Positions 28,565-37,758 of a stretch of DNA of 64,000 bases are shown piece by piece. This stretch comes from Streptomyces uncialis. GTDB lineage: Bacteria; Actinomycetota; Actinomycetes; Streptomycetales; Streptomycetaceae. Below the pieces are notes generated by a model. That model did no database searches and was not told where the DNA came from. It saw only the letters and a list, made by a program, of their open reading frames with translations. The first letter of the stretch is position 1. Each line of letters opens with the position of its first letter. Both the position numbers and the translations under genes were made by a program. The stretch is taken from positions 1,178,001 through 1,242,000 of the forward strand of contig NZ_LFBV01000002.1 in the NCBI RefSeq assembly GCF_001905345.1, given 5' to 3'.

Positions 28565-29386
28565 TCACGCGCAGAGCGCGTGGGCGGCCACCGGGGACGG
28601 CGGCCCCCGTCGGATCACCGAGTGCTGGAGTGCCTCGGTCCGGGGCACGGGTGGCTCGGACCGGTCGGCGGGCACGGGCCGGGGGCCGGTCGACGGCGCC
28701 CCGCCGGACTCCGCGAACAGGCACCGGACGAAAGCGAGCGCCGACCGCAGCGCGCGGACCAGCGCCGCCTCGGCGACGCCCTGCGCGGAGAGCCGGACCA
28801 GCCGGATCAGCGCGAGATCGCCCCGCCGCAGCAGCCAGCCCACCAGCGCGGCGGACAGCACATGCGCGAGGAGCATCGGCAGGGTGGGCAGCAGATCGGC
28901 CACCGAGCCGGAGCCGGACGCCACGGGGGACGCCGGGTCGAAGTGGTGAGGTACGCCGCCGCCCGCACCGCCGCCGGGCAGCACCCGGGCGTCGGTGAGG
29001 ATGCGCTGGGCCTGCGCCGGGCCGATGGCCACGGCACCCGCCCCGCACATCAACTGCGCGGCCTGCGCGATCAGCGAGGCGTCGGACGGCGCGCCCGGCA
29101 CGGCCGGACCGTGCTGGCCGATGCCGAAGAGCGTATGGAGCGTCAGCTGACCGGCGGCCAGCAGCGCGGCGATGCCCGGCAGCGACCGGGCCCGTCCGGC
29201 CAGCGGCACGGCCACCGCGAACACCACGAGGAACCCTGCCGTCACCGACCACAGGGGCACGGACTCGTACGAGGCGAGCACATGACCGGCCGCGGACAGC
29301 ACGACACAGACCGCGGCGAACACCGCGGCCCGCAGCAGCCGGAGGTCTCTTCCGGCGCGTCCCTCGCGCTGGTGGGGGGCAGTCAT
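28565..29386 (-). CDS. membrane protein of unknown function
   Basis: 273 residues. Hydrophobic segments at [59 protein letters not shown] and [22 protein letters not shown], giving about five membrane spans, with a Pro-rich C-terminal tail. Several His lie in or near helices (H34-type, [16 protein letters not shown]). Its place directly upstream of YcnI on the same strand suggests a link to copper or heme proteins, an inference only. Confidence 0.65.
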   Translation of the reverse strand: MTAPHQREGRAGRDLRLLRAAVFAAVCVVLSAAGHVLASYESVPLWSVTAGFLVVFAVAVPLAGRARSLPGIAALLAAGQLTLHTLFGIGQHGPAVPGAPSDASLIAQAAQLMCGAGAVAIGPAQAQRILTDARVLPGGGAGGGVPHHFDPASPVASGSGSVADLLPTLPMLLAHVLSAALVGWLLRRGDLALIRLVRLSAQGVAEAALVRALRSALAFVRCLFAESGGAPSTGPRPVPADRSEPPVPRTEALQHSVIRRGPPSPVAAHALCA

Positions 29387-29658
29387 GGCCGGGACATCAT
29401 CCCACTGGGCCGACGGCCGTGGTGCGGCAGGTCCAGGACGGTCCGGTAGGTCCCAAAGGTCCCGGCCACGGGCGGTGCCGGACCGGCGGCCGGGCGGTCA
29501 CGACCGGCGTACGGGGTGCCCGCGAGCCGTCCGGACGCCCCGGTGGGAAGGCGGTGCGCCTCCGCCGTATGGGCGGCATCACGTCGGCCGCGCGATTGCG
29601 GTCACGCACCGATGGCAATACGTAACGGTACGTCGAACCGCAGCCAGGAGGCTGGAGC

Positions 29659-30123
29659 ATGAGCATCTCGTGGTCTCTCCATTTGCGGCGCGACGCTGCG
29701 AGCGTCCCCCTGGCCCGGCGGCTGCTGCTGCGGACGATGGAGACGGCGGGGGTCGACCCGGACATCTGTTTCGATGTGTCGGTCGCCCTCAGCGAGGCGT
29801 GTGCCAACGCCGTGGAGCACGGCGGCGCTGCGCGCCCCGGCGGGGCGTCGGGCGCGTACCGGGTCAGCGCGTACCTGGACGGCGAGAAGTGCTGTATCGA
29901 GGTCGCCGACTCAGGTCCCGGTTTCCCGTCGGCCCCGCACCCCAGACCGGCCGCCGCCCGGACCCCCGTGTCCGACGACGCCGAGCACGGCCGGGGACTG
30001 CGGATCATCCGGGAGCTGGCCGATCACGTGCACTTCACCAACCGCCCGGGCCGCGGCGGCGCCGTCGTCAGCTTCGACAAGATCCTCAAATGGACCGAGG
30101 ACGCACCCCTGATGACGGTCTGA
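29659..30123 (+). CDS. RsbW-like ATP-binding protein (anti-sigma factor kinase family)
   Basis: 154 residues of the HATPase_c_2 family: N-box VALSEACANAVEHGG, G1 box VADSGPGF and G2 HGRGLRIIRELAD. It begins 8 nt after a textbook AGGAGG. These proteins bind ATP and either sequester a sigma factor or phosphorylate an anti-anti-sigma factor. No partner gene is beside it, so it is an orphan, like the related gene at 39484-40038. Confidence 0.85.
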   Translation: MSISWSLHLRRDAASVPLARRLLLRTMETAGVDPDICFDVSVALSEACANAVEHGGAARPGGASGAYRVSAYLDGEKCCIEVADSGPGFPSAPHPRPAAARTPVSDDAEHGRGLRIIRELADHVHFTNRPGRGGAVVSFDKILKWTEDAPLMTV

Positions 30124-30241
30124 TCCCCCCCCTGATCCCCCGACCTCCTGATCCCGGTGGCCCGGTCGGTCCGGTCGGCCGGTCAGGCGTCGGACGGTGC
30201 GCGGACACCGGCAAGGCGCCCGGACCCCCCGCGGTCCGCGC

Positions 30242-30955
30242 TCACAGCACCGCTTCCAGCCGCAGCGGGTCGGGCAGTTCGCGCCGGTAACGCCGCAGCG
30301 GTCCGCCGGGCTTCACGCCCGCCGTGACCGTACAGCTCAGTTCGGTCACCGTCCCGGCGCCGCAGCGCACCACGAGCCCGAGCGGATAGCTGCCGGTCAG
30401 CTCGGTCGCCTCGGTGCGGCGGAACTCCCACGCGGGCCTGGCGCTGCCGAGGTCCATCGCCTGGACGAGCGGCTGATGGGTGGTGAAGTCGCGGGTCCGG
30501 CCCAGCTCGCCCAGGGACGCCTCGGCGCCGAGCAGCGCGAGTTGCGGTCCGAGCCGCCAGGACCGCTGGGACCGCACCTCGTCGCTCAGCCGCAGCGGGT
30601 CCATCGAGTGGACGACCGGCTGCGGCGCCCATCCGGTGGACGACAGGGTGATCCCGACATGGGCGAACTCCAGCCGGGGCGCACGCGGTCCGGTGGCGAA
30701 GGTGATCGCGAGCCGGACCAGATAGTGGTCGTAGAGCGCGGCCTGGTCCTTGGCGTACCGCGCGAGTTCCGGGTCGGCGGCGAGCTCCTCGGGCGTCAGC
30801 CGCACCGCGTGCGGCCCACCGACCCGGACCCGTCCGGCCAGCGGCTCCGTCCCGTCCCCTCCGGCGGGCACGGGCCCGCCGGTGTCCCGCAGGACGCCCA
30901 TGGGCGTCAGGACCAGGTCCCGCTCGACCAGCTGGGGATCGTTCAGTTCGATCAT
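30242..30955 (-). CDS. conserved hypothetical protein
   Basis: 237 residues from ATG 30955, with GGGAGG 7 nt upstream, beginning MIELNDPQLVERDLVLTPMG. Mixed alpha/beta composition, no signal peptide or membrane helix; conserved-looking PLVQAMDLGSARPAWEFR and PVVHSMDPLRLSDEVR. No family recognised. Confidence 0.65.
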   Translation of the reverse strand: MIELNDPQLVERDLVLTPMGVLRDTGGPVPAGGDGTEPLAGRVRVGGPHAVRLTPEELAADPELARYAKDQAALYDHYLVRLAITFATGPRAPRLEFAHVGITLSSTGWAPQPVVHSMDPLRLSDEVRSQRSWRLGPQLALLGAEASLGELGRTRDFTTHQPLVQAMDLGSARPAWEFRRTEATELTGSYPLGLVVRCGAGTVTELSCTVTAGVKPGGPLRRYRRELPDPLRLEAVL

Positions 30956-31148
30956 CGGCCACCTCCCGGGCTCGGGCCACGGCCGCGGAGGTGGTGGGCT
31001 GTCATGACGAGCCCCCGGTGCCGCGTCCCCCGCGGGTACCCATGCCCGGAAGCCTAACGACCGCGGACCGGTCACGCCCAACTCCGGGGCGAACCAGGGC
31101 GGATGGGCCGGACCGGGGACGCGTGCCCGTCCGGAGAGGTGGAGGTAC

Positions 31149-31190
31149 GCCGACGGGCCCGGGACACCTGAAGGTCCCGGGCCCGTCGGC
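31149..31190 (-). terminator. perfect 17-bp hairpin downstream of pepP
   Basis: Arms 31149-31165 and 31174-31190 pair without mismatch around an 8-nt loop, about 80 bp past the pepP stop. A strong factor-independent terminator. Confidence 0.75.
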
Positions 31191-31271
31191 TGCGCGGCCC
31201 GCCGGAGGGCGTCCCGCTGGACCGCGCCCCCGCCGGAGGCCGTCCCGCCGGGCCCCGTCAGGGCATCGCGC

Positions 31272-32792
31272 TCAGCCCTGCTGGAGCTTCGCCATCCACA
31301 GCTCGATCTCGTCGGACCGCCGGGGCAGCGCGGCCGACATGTTCAGATGGCCGTCCTCGGTGACGACGATGTCGTCCTCGATCCGGACGCCGATGCCCCG
31401 GTACTCCTCCGGCACCGTGAGGTCGTCGGCCTGGAAGTACAGACCGGGCTCGACCGTGAGGCACATGCCCGGCTCCAGGGTGCCCTCGACATACGTCTCG
31501 GTACGGGCGGCGGCGCAGTCGTGCACGTCCATGCCGAGCATGTGCCCGGTGCCGTGCAGGGTCCAGCGGCGCTGGAGGCCCAGTTCGAGCACCCGCTCGA
31601 CCGGGCCCTCGACCAGACCCCACTCGACCAGCTTCCCGGCGAGGACCCGCTGCGCGGCGTCATGGAACTCGCGGTACTTCGCACCGGGACGCACGGCCGC
31701 GATCCCGGCCTCCTGGGCCTCGTACACCGCGTCGTAGATCTTCTTCTGGAGCGCGGTGAAGGTGCCGTTCACCGGCAGGGTGCGGGTGATGTCGGCGGTG
31801 TAGAGGGTGTGGGTCTCGACCCCGGCGTCCAGCAGCAGCAGGTCGCCCGAGCGGACGGGGCCGTCGTTGCGGACCCAGTGCAGCGTGGTCGCGTGGGCGC
31901 CGGAGGCGCAGATCGAGCCGTAGCCGATGTCGTTGCCCTCGACGCGGGCCCGCAGGAAGAACGTGCCCTCGATGTAGCGCTCGCTGGTGGCCTGCGCCTT
32001 GTCGAGGACCTTCACCACGTCCTCGAAGCCGCGGACCGTGGAGTCGACGGCCTTCTGGAGCTCACCGATCTCGAACGCGTCCTTGACCAGCCGCGCCTCC
32101 GAGAGGAAGACACGCAGCTCCTCGTCGCGCTCGCCGGTCACCTTGTCCGTCAGGGCGGCCTCGATCGCGGCGTCGAAGCCGCGGACGACCCGGACCGGGC
32201 CGGTGGCCGCGCGCAGCGCGTCCGGCAGGGTGCGGACGTCGGCGGCGGGGATGCCGTACAGCTTCCCGGCCTCGGTGAGGGAGGTGCGGCGGCCGACCCA
32301 CAGCTCCCCCTGGCCGTCGAGCCAGAACTCGCCGTTGTCCCGGTTGGACCGGGGCAGCAGATAGATCGTCGCGTCATGCCCGGTCGCGGTCGGCTCCAGG
32401 ACGAGCACGCCGTCCTCGGTCTGGTTGCCGGTGAGGTACGCGTACTCGACGGACGAGCGGAACGGGTACTCCGTGTCGTTCGAGCGGGTCTTCAGGTTGC
32501 CCGCGGGAACGACCAGCCGCTCGCCGGGGAAGCGGGCGGACAGTGCCGCACGGCGTGCCGCGGTCTCGGCGGCCTGTGCGACGGGGGCGAGATCGTGCCT
32601 TTCCGTGTCCGCCCAGCCGGACCGCATGCTTTCGGCCAGCTCATCGGACACGCCGGGGTACAGCCCGTTCTTGCGCTGCTTGACCGGCTCTTCCTCCTCG
32701 GCGCCCTCCGAAGCGTCCGCGATGGCCTGGTTCTCCGGGTTCTCCGGATCTGCCAGCCTTGCTGCGGTCTCCGGGGCGAGCTCCTCCGACAC
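31272..32792 (-). CDS. pepP: M24 Xaa-Pro aminopeptidase (aminopeptidase P)
   Basis: 506 residues from GTG 32792 with AAGGAGG 6 nt upstream. N-terminal AMP_N domain with NLKTRSNDTEYPFRSS and YLTGNQTEDGVLVLEP; catalytic pita-bread domain with metal ligands in LLLDAGVETHTLYTADITRT (two Asp), HGTGHMLGMDVHD (His), TVEPGLYF (Glu) and RIEDDIVVTEDG (Glu). Removes an N-terminal residue preceding proline. A 45-residue acidic N-terminal extension precedes the domain. Confidence 0.93.
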   Translation of the reverse strand: MSEELAPETAARLADPENPENQAIADASEGAEEEEPVKQRKNGLYPGVSDELAESMRSGWADTERHDLAPVAQAAETAARRAALSARFPGERLVVPAGNLKTRSNDTEYPFRSSVEYAYLTGNQTEDGVLVLEPTATGHDATIYLLPRSNRDNGEFWLDGQGELWVGRRTSLTEAGKLYGIPAADVRTLPDALRAATGPVRVVRGFDAAIEAALTDKVTGERDEELRVFLSEARLVKDAFEIGELQKAVDSTVRGFEDVVKVLDKAQATSERYIEGTFFLRARVEGNDIGYGSICASGAHATTLHWVRNDGPVRSGDLLLLDAGVETHTLYTADITRTLPVNGTFTALQKKIYDAVYEAQEAGIAAVRPGAKYREFHDAAQRVLAGKLVEWGLVEGPVERVLELGLQRRWTLHGTGHMLGMDVHDCAAARTETYVEGTLEPGMCLTVEPGLYFQADDLTVPEEYRGIGVRIEDDIVVTEDGHLNMSAALPRRSDEIELWMAKLQQG

Positions 32793-32987
32793 GGTCTTCC
32801 TCCTTGGATACGGCTTTGGACCCCCTCCATCGTACGGTCGTACGGAAGGGTGCCCTGGCCGGAAGTGGTGGGTTCCTGTGGGTGCCATGTACACGCTGGG
32901 CGTACCGGGCCTCGCCCTGGGTGATCGAACCCGCGCCGCACCGGACCGTACGGCCCGCCACCCCGGTGCCCCTTCTCCCCTTTATTA

Positions 32988-33122
32988 CGCCCAACGCGTG
33001 ACGCCCCGTACCGCGCCCAACGCGTGACGCCCCCGGCCCCGAACCACGAACGACCCGCACAGGAACCCGTACGCCCCCCGGCCCCGCACCACGAACGACC
33101 CGCACAGGAACCCGTACGCCCA
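32988..33122. repeat. 26-bp and 45-bp tandem direct repeats
   Basis: A 20-bp word beginning CGCCCAACGCGTGACG occurs at 32988 and 33014. Two 45-bp units then follow at 33033-33077 and 33078-33122 with one difference. They fill much of the 502-bp gap between pepP and the phosphatase gene (32793-33294), where no gene is seen. Confidence 0.75.
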
Positions 33123-33294
33123 CCGGCAAGAACCCGCGGGCGCGAGCGAGGGCGCCCCGCACGGGACAGGCGAACCCGCCCGCCCGACCCCCGCGCGCAG
33201 CCCGAAGCCCCCGCTCACCGCCCCGAAGCCCCCCGCCCGCTGCCCGAAGCGCCCCGCCCGGTTCGAACTGCTCCGGCTACTCGGACTACTCGGG

Positions 33295-34737
33295 CTACTC
33301 GAAGCGCGCCGCCAGCAGGACCACGTCCTCGTCGCTGGACGGATCGTCCGCGCCGTCCGGCAGCATCGCCCGCACCACATGGTCGGCGACGGCCTCCGGC
33401 GAGTCCCGCAGCCGCGCGGGCACACTCGCCGCCGCCGCGTGCAGCCGTGTGAAGGCGCGGTCCATCGGGTCCCCGGTGCGCTGGAGCAGGCCGTCCGTGA
33501 ACAGCAGCACCGTTTCTCCGGGCTCCGGGCGCAGCTCCACGCTCGGTGCCTCCCAGCACGCCAGCATCCCGAGCGGCGCCGACAGCGAGGTCTCCACGTA
33601 CTCGGTGCGCCGCTCGCCGACGATCAGCGGCGGGCAGTGTCCCGCCCCGGCCAGTGTGATCTTCCGTGCGGCGGGCTCGCAGTACGCGAACAGCGCGGTG
33701 GCGCTGCGCGCCGGTTCGGTCAGCCGCAGCAGCAGTTCCAGATCGGACAGAACCGCCACCGGGTCCTCGCCCTCCATCACCGCGTACGCGCGCAGCGAGG
33801 CCCGCAGGCGTCCCATCGCGGCGACCGCGCTGGGACCCGCGCCGCCGACCGAGCCGACCGACAGTCCGAGCGCCCCTTCCGGCAGCGGCAGCGCGTCGAA
33901 CCAGTCGCCGCCGCCGCGCGGCCCGCTGTGGTGCCGTACGGCGAGCCGCATCCCGGGCACCCGGGCCAGCCGGCCGGGCAGCAGCTCCCCGGTGAGGGTC
34001 GTGGCCGCCGCCCGGACGCGCTCCAGATCGAGCAGCCGGCCGAGCTGTTCGCCCGCCTGGCGGATGTAGAGGCCGACCAGATGCCGCTGGCGTTCGACCG
34101 GTTCGGCGGGTTCGTCGTAGAGCCAGACCGCCGCGCCGAGCCTGCCCGCCGATCCGGCGGCCAGTGGCAGTGCGTAACTGGCCGCGTACCCGAGCCGGTC
34201 GGCGACCTCGCGGTGGCGAGGGTCGAGGGCGTCGTCCGCGCGGAGGTCGGGCTGCGCGATCTCGCGCTCGCCGTCCGGGGCGTCGAGGAGCCTGCCGTAC
34301 GAGGTGGAGTCGCGCGGCACTGTCTCGATATGGCCTAGATCGGCGCGTGCGAGGCCCAGTCCGACCATGGTGTCGGGCCCGAGTCCGTCGGCCGGTTCCA
34401 GGACGACGAGTCCGCGTCGCGCCCCCACCAGGGCGCCTCCGGCGCGCAGGATCTCCTGGAGCGCGTCGTCGATGCTCCCGGTGCGGGTCAGCCGTTCGGT
34501 GAGTTCGTGCAGCGTGGTGAGGTCCGAGACCCACCCCGCGAGCCGGTCCTGGAGGACCGCAGAGGCGGGCGGGACCCCGGCTTGAGGATGTCCGTCGCCC
34601 GGGGCTCCGGCGCCCGGTTCGGCGGCGGACGGCCCGGTTCCCGGGGGTACTGGCGCGGCGACCGGCGCGACAGTTTGTGCGGGCGCGGGGACCGCGGAAT
34701 CGATTCCGGCCACTTTCGGCGGATGCGGGGTTGTCAT
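33295..34737 (-). CDS. GAF and SpoIIE-type PP2C phosphatase, altered metal motif
   Basis: 480 residues. Pro/Ala-rich leader, GAF domain (about 70-245), SpoIIE/RsbU phosphatase domain (245-480). GGGDWFDALPL and LLFTDGLLQ keep their metal-site Asp residues, and SSDEDVVLLAARF the last one. The usual GDVxGHG motif reads GSVGGAG, so the central Asp is Ser296. Family members dephosphorylate anti-anti-sigma factors. Activity here is doubtful, and it may act as a binding protein instead. GGGAG lies 9 nt before ATG 34737. Confidence 0.85.
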   Translation of the reverse strand: MTTPHPPKVAGIDSAVPAPAQTVAPVAAPVPPGTGPSAAEPGAGAPGDGHPQAGVPPASAVLQDRLAGWVSDLTTLHELTERLTRTGSIDDALQEILRAGGALVGARRGLVVLEPADGLGPDTMVGLGLARADLGHIETVPRDSTSYGRLLDAPDGEREIAQPDLRADDALDPRHREVADRLGYAASYALPLAAGSAGRLGAAVWLYDEPAEPVERQRHLVGLYIRQAGEQLGRLLDLERVRAAATTLTGELLPGRLARVPGMRLAVRHHSGPRGGGDWFDALPLPEGALGLSVGSVGGAGPSAVAAMGRLRASLRAYAVMEGEDPVAVLSDLELLLRLTEPARSATALFAYCEPAARKITLAGAGHCPPLIVGERRTEYVETSLSAPLGMLACWEAPSVELRPEPGETVLLFTDGLLQRTGDPMDRAFTRLHAAAASVPARLRDSPEAVADHVVRAMLPDGADDPSSDEDVVLLAARFE

Positions 34738-35329
34738 GGTGTCCGACTCCCGGGCCGGTGCGTATTGCTCAATAGCATCGCAAACCCCCTGTCATTCTGC
34801 GCCGCCAGCAATGTCTCCACATCTACACGCACTGGGAAGGGGATGTCCAGCATTGTCCTGCCGGGATGCCTGGTGTCCCATCGGTATTAGGTGTCAGGCA
34901 AGTTGGCCAAAAACCGACCTTGGTAACGGCATATTGCGGTCGACTGGCATTGTTCGACGGAGCGTCATAGCGGTCTTGATGGGTACGTAATCGGTGAAGG
35001 CCAGGAGCGGCCGGGAGCGTCCCGGAACCTGGCGGCGGAACCGGGCGTCATAACCTTCAGTGACCGTGCCCCATCCTCCGTGGCTCAGGCGGCGAGTACG
35101 ACGCGGGACGGCGAAACGCCGAGCGCCGCCACCCCACGCCACGGCCATGCTTTTGATAGACGCAATACGGACGCAGCCAACGCCCGGCCCAGGGATCATC
35201 ATGCCCACCGCGGGGACGTCCGGCGCGCCAGTACGAGTGCACGGTGAACAGCCGCTTCGTACGCACGGTGAACTGATCGATACATGCTGTGATGTGGTCT
35301 TCGGCGTTCAAGGAAAGGAACGAGCGCTC
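34738..35329. other. intergenic, A+T-richer block with promoter-like words
   Basis: 592 bp between divergent genes. TATTG-CT-CAATA (34763-34774) is an inverted repeat just upstream of the phosphatase start. A minus-strand TAATAC (34884-34889) could be a -10 element. Words ending CACGGTGAAC are repeated near 35240 and 35265. No gene is convincing. Confidence 0.4.
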
Positions 35330-35992
35330 ATGCGCGAGATCCTCGGAAGGCGACGCGGGCTCCTGTCCAGGCGGAACGACGGACGGCCCGAGATCCTCGG
35401 TGCGGCCCTGACCTTCGCGACCCAGTGGCAGTGGCCCGTACTCCCGGGGGTGGGGACTCGGCCGCGCGATGCCGGCTGTTCCTGCTCCGACCCCGACTGC
35501 GTGGTACCCGGCGCGCACCCCTTCGATCCGGGCCTGCTGGCCGCCACCACCGACGAGCGCATGGTGCGCTGGTGGTGGACCAACCGGCCCGGCGCACCCG
35601 TCATCCTGGCCACGGGCGGCGACGCGCCGTGCGCGGTCAGCCTGCCCGCCCCCGCGGGAGCCCGTGCCCTCGCGGCACTCGACCTCGCGGGGATGCGCCT
35701 CGGTCCGGTCATCGCGACCCCGGACCGCTGGGCGCTGCTCGTCGCCCCGTACTCCCTGGAACAACTGGGCGAGCTGCTCTACGCGAAGGACCACGTACCC
35801 GGCTCGCTCCGGTTCCACGGCGAGGGCGGCTACATCGCCCTGCCGCCGTCGGTGACCGGCGCCGGCCAGATCCGCTGGGAACGCGCGCCGCTGCCCGGCT
35901 CCGCGACCCCGTGGGTGCCCGGTGTGGAGGCCGTGGTGGACGGTGTGGTCGACGCGCTCACTCGTACGGGTGTGAGCGCGCCGGAGATGTAG
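35330..35992 (+). CDS. bifunctional primase/polymerase-like protein (N-terminal prim-pol fold)
   Basis: 220 residues from ATG 35330, with GGAAAGGAACGAG upstream. Contains WPVLPGVGTRPRDAG, CSCSDPDCVVPGAHPFDPG, WWWTNRPGAPVILATGG and GSLRFHGEGGYIALPPS, a pattern of Streptomyces proteins annotated as prim-pol domain proteins. The usual catalytic DxD is not obvious, so polymerase activity is uncertain. The Cys/His cluster may bind zinc. Stands alone on the chromosome. Confidence 0.7.
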   Translation: MREILGRRRGLLSRRNDGRPEILGAALTFATQWQWPVLPGVGTRPRDAGCSCSDPDCVVPGAHPFDPGLLAATTDERMVRWWWTNRPGAPVILATGGDAPCAVSLPAPAGARALAALDLAGMRLGPVIATPDRWALLVAPYSLEQLGELLYAKDHVPGSLRFHGEGGYIALPPSVTGAGQIRWERAPLPGSATPWVPGVEAVVDGVVDALTRTGVSAPEM

Positions 35993-36035
35993 GCGCGTAG
36001 GCGCGCGTGAGCGCCGGCGGCGGCCGCCCGGGGTC

Positions 36036-36041
36036 TATCTT
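36036..36041 (+). promoter_or_regulatory. -10 element TATCTT of a probable leaderless transcript
   Basis: TATCTT ends 6 nt before ATG 36048, with CGGGCC between. Confidence 0.45.
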
Positions 36042-36047
36042 CGGGCC

Positions 36048-36836
36048 ATGAACTCCCGCCTGGTCATGCTCATGGGTGTCGTGGCGCTCGCCGCCGTGCT
36101 GCCGTTCGCGGTGGCGTCGGCGGGACCCGTCCGCGGACTGCTGGACGGTACGAACGGCGAGGCGGGCTCCGTGGGAGCGGGGGCCGCCGCAGCGCCGGGG
36201 GGTTCCTCCGCCACGGAACGCGGGAGTCTTGCCGCCTCCCGGGTGACGGGCGTGGCCGCGGATGCCCGTGCGCGCCCGGGGGCGCACGCCCGGCCCTGGA
36301 GCTCGGACGACTCCCCCACGCGGACCGGGGTCACGACCGCTCCCGGCGGGTCCGCCGTGTCCGGCGGCCCGGGTGCGCCGGCCGGTCCGGACGGCCCGGC
36401 GTTGGCCGGGAACCCCCGCCCGGAGCCCGGCCACCCGGATATGGCCGATTCCCCAGGGCACCGCACCCCGCCGCCGGACGCCCGTCCGAGGGCCCGGTGC
36501 GGCCCCGAACTCTCCTCCCCCGACGGTCTGGAGGCCCAGACCTGTGTCCTCGCCCATGACGGCGACACCTGGGCGCGCACCTACTACCGCAACGCGTCCG
36601 GGGCGAAACTGACGGCCGTCCTCACCCTGATGGCACCCCGCGCGCAGACCCTGCGGACCCGGTGCCCGGTGGGCGCGGCCGATGAGCCCGGGGTGTGCGA
36701 GACCCCGAGGGAACCCACGTCCGGCGGCCCCGGCGGGTACGCGGCGGTCGCGGAGTTCGCGGCGGCGCCCGGTACCGCGCACGGTCCCCACGGCGGCCCG
36801 CTGCTGCTGCGCTCGGGCAGCGGGACGAGGGCGTAG
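36048..36836 (+). CDS. secreted protein of unknown function
   Basis: 262 residues. Hydrophobic start (LVMLMGVVALAAVLPFAVASAG) is a signal peptide or anchor; a Pro/Gly/Ala-rich stretch of about 120 residues follows. A compact C-terminal part (about 150-262) holds CGPELSSPDGLEAQTCVLAHDGDTW, four Cys in all, with YYRNASGAKLTAVLTLM, looking like a beta-rich disulfide domain. No family recognised. Confidence 0.65.
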   Translation: MNSRLVMLMGVVALAAVLPFAVASAGPVRGLLDGTNGEAGSVGAGAAAAPGGSSATERGSLAASRVTGVAADARARPGAHARPWSSDDSPTRTGVTTAPGGSAVSGGPGAPAGPDGPALAGNPRPEPGHPDMADSPGHRTPPPDARPRARCGPELSSPDGLEAQTCVLAHDGDTWARTYYRNASGAKLTAVLTLMAPRAQTLRTRCPVGAADEPGVCETPREPTSGGPGGYAAVAEFAAAPGTAHGPHGGPLLLRSGSGTRA

Positions 36837-37138
36837 CGGGACGGGGTCCACCGGGACCGGGGCGGTACGGAGGTGCGGCGGTACGAGGGTGTGGCGGGGG
36901 CGCAGGCATGGCGGGGGTGCGGCGGCACGACGGTGTAGCGGGACCCGGGTGCGGCTGGACGATCGTCGGCCGGCGCGGGTCGGTCCCGGAGGTGCGGCCC
37001 GCCCGGCCCATGTGCGGGGCGAGGGCGGAGTGCGGTGGGGACGCGCGAGAACTGCGCTGTCCGGCAAGGGAGTTGAAAGTCCTGGTCGGCGTTGGGAATC
37101 GCCCGGCGCGCGGGGCGCGGGACCGCGGACATGGAAGC
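36837..37138. other. intergenic, degenerate GTGCGGCGGTACG repeats, no gene
   Basis: About 300 bp after the secreted protein gene. Words like GTGCGGCGG and GGTGTAGCGGG recur at 36860-36950. Nothing else is seen. Confidence 0.4.
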
Positions 37139-37223
37139 GCCCGGTTGCTGGCGACGGGGGATGCACCAGCAACCGGGCTACCAGAACGGTAACAAGAGAT
37201 CGGCGGTTAGCAAATTCGATCTC
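37139..37223. ncRNA. candidate structured non-coding RNA, two hairpins
   Basis: A perfect 13-bp inverted repeat (37139-37151 and 37166-37178) with a 14-nt loop is followed by a second hairpin GAGATCG (37196) and CGATCTC (37217). On the minus strand a promoter-like TTGCTA, 16-bp spacer and TACCGT (37186-37191) would start transcription at the foot of the first hairpin, whose loop then contains CCCCC. Both flanks are gene-poor. It could be a small RNA or a terminator. Strand is not settled. Confidence 0.35.
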
Positions 37224-37758
37224 GCCTATTCGGACAGCGATTCAGGCTTCCACGCGGGCAGTTGTGACCGGAGTCACCCGCCCTCCTTGCTGACCGGCCG
37301 GTCAGTTCGTGGCGACCGCCCGGACCGGCGACAGCGCTGCTGCGGGCCGTACCCGATCGGCCTTGCGCGGTGTGCCGTCCACCGGAGCTGGGGGTATGCC
37401 GACGGGCCCGGAAGGGGCGGCATCGGACGGTTCCTCCGCGGCCGTCCGACCGCGGTCCGGCCCGCCCGAGGTTGGCCGGAGCCTTGCGCCCGCGCGGGCG
37501 TCCGGAGGCGATCCGGGCGCGGCGGGCGGCGCGGTGCGGACCGGGGCGGGGGGCCGACGGGACCGTGGCGCGGGCCCGGAAGGTCGGACCTCTGCGGAGC
37601 CCCGGCCCACCGGACCCGGCCCACCGCACCCGGTGCCCTCCGGCCCCGGGCGCACGGGCGCGGTCGGCCCCGGTCGCACGGGCCCGGTCCACGGGACCCG
37701 GTCCCCTGCGGCCCGGTTCAGCGGTCCAGCAGTTTCAGCGGTTCAGGGGATCAGGGGA
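37224..37758. other. intergenic, no gene seen
   Basis: 535 bp after the structured element and before the stop of the minus-strand SEC-C gene. GACCGGCCGGTC (37292-37303) is a perfect palindrome. Otherwise only Gly/Pro-coding GC-rich sequence with no supported start. Confidence 0.4.

Noticed and set aside
26589..28949. 786-codon plus-strand frame across the copper operon
   Set aside because: Antisense shadow of SCO1 and YcnI; Gly/Arg-rich with no family features.
37139..37179. 6C RNA assignment
   Set aside because: The family needs two C-rich hairpins; only one was found, so it is left as an unnamed candidate.
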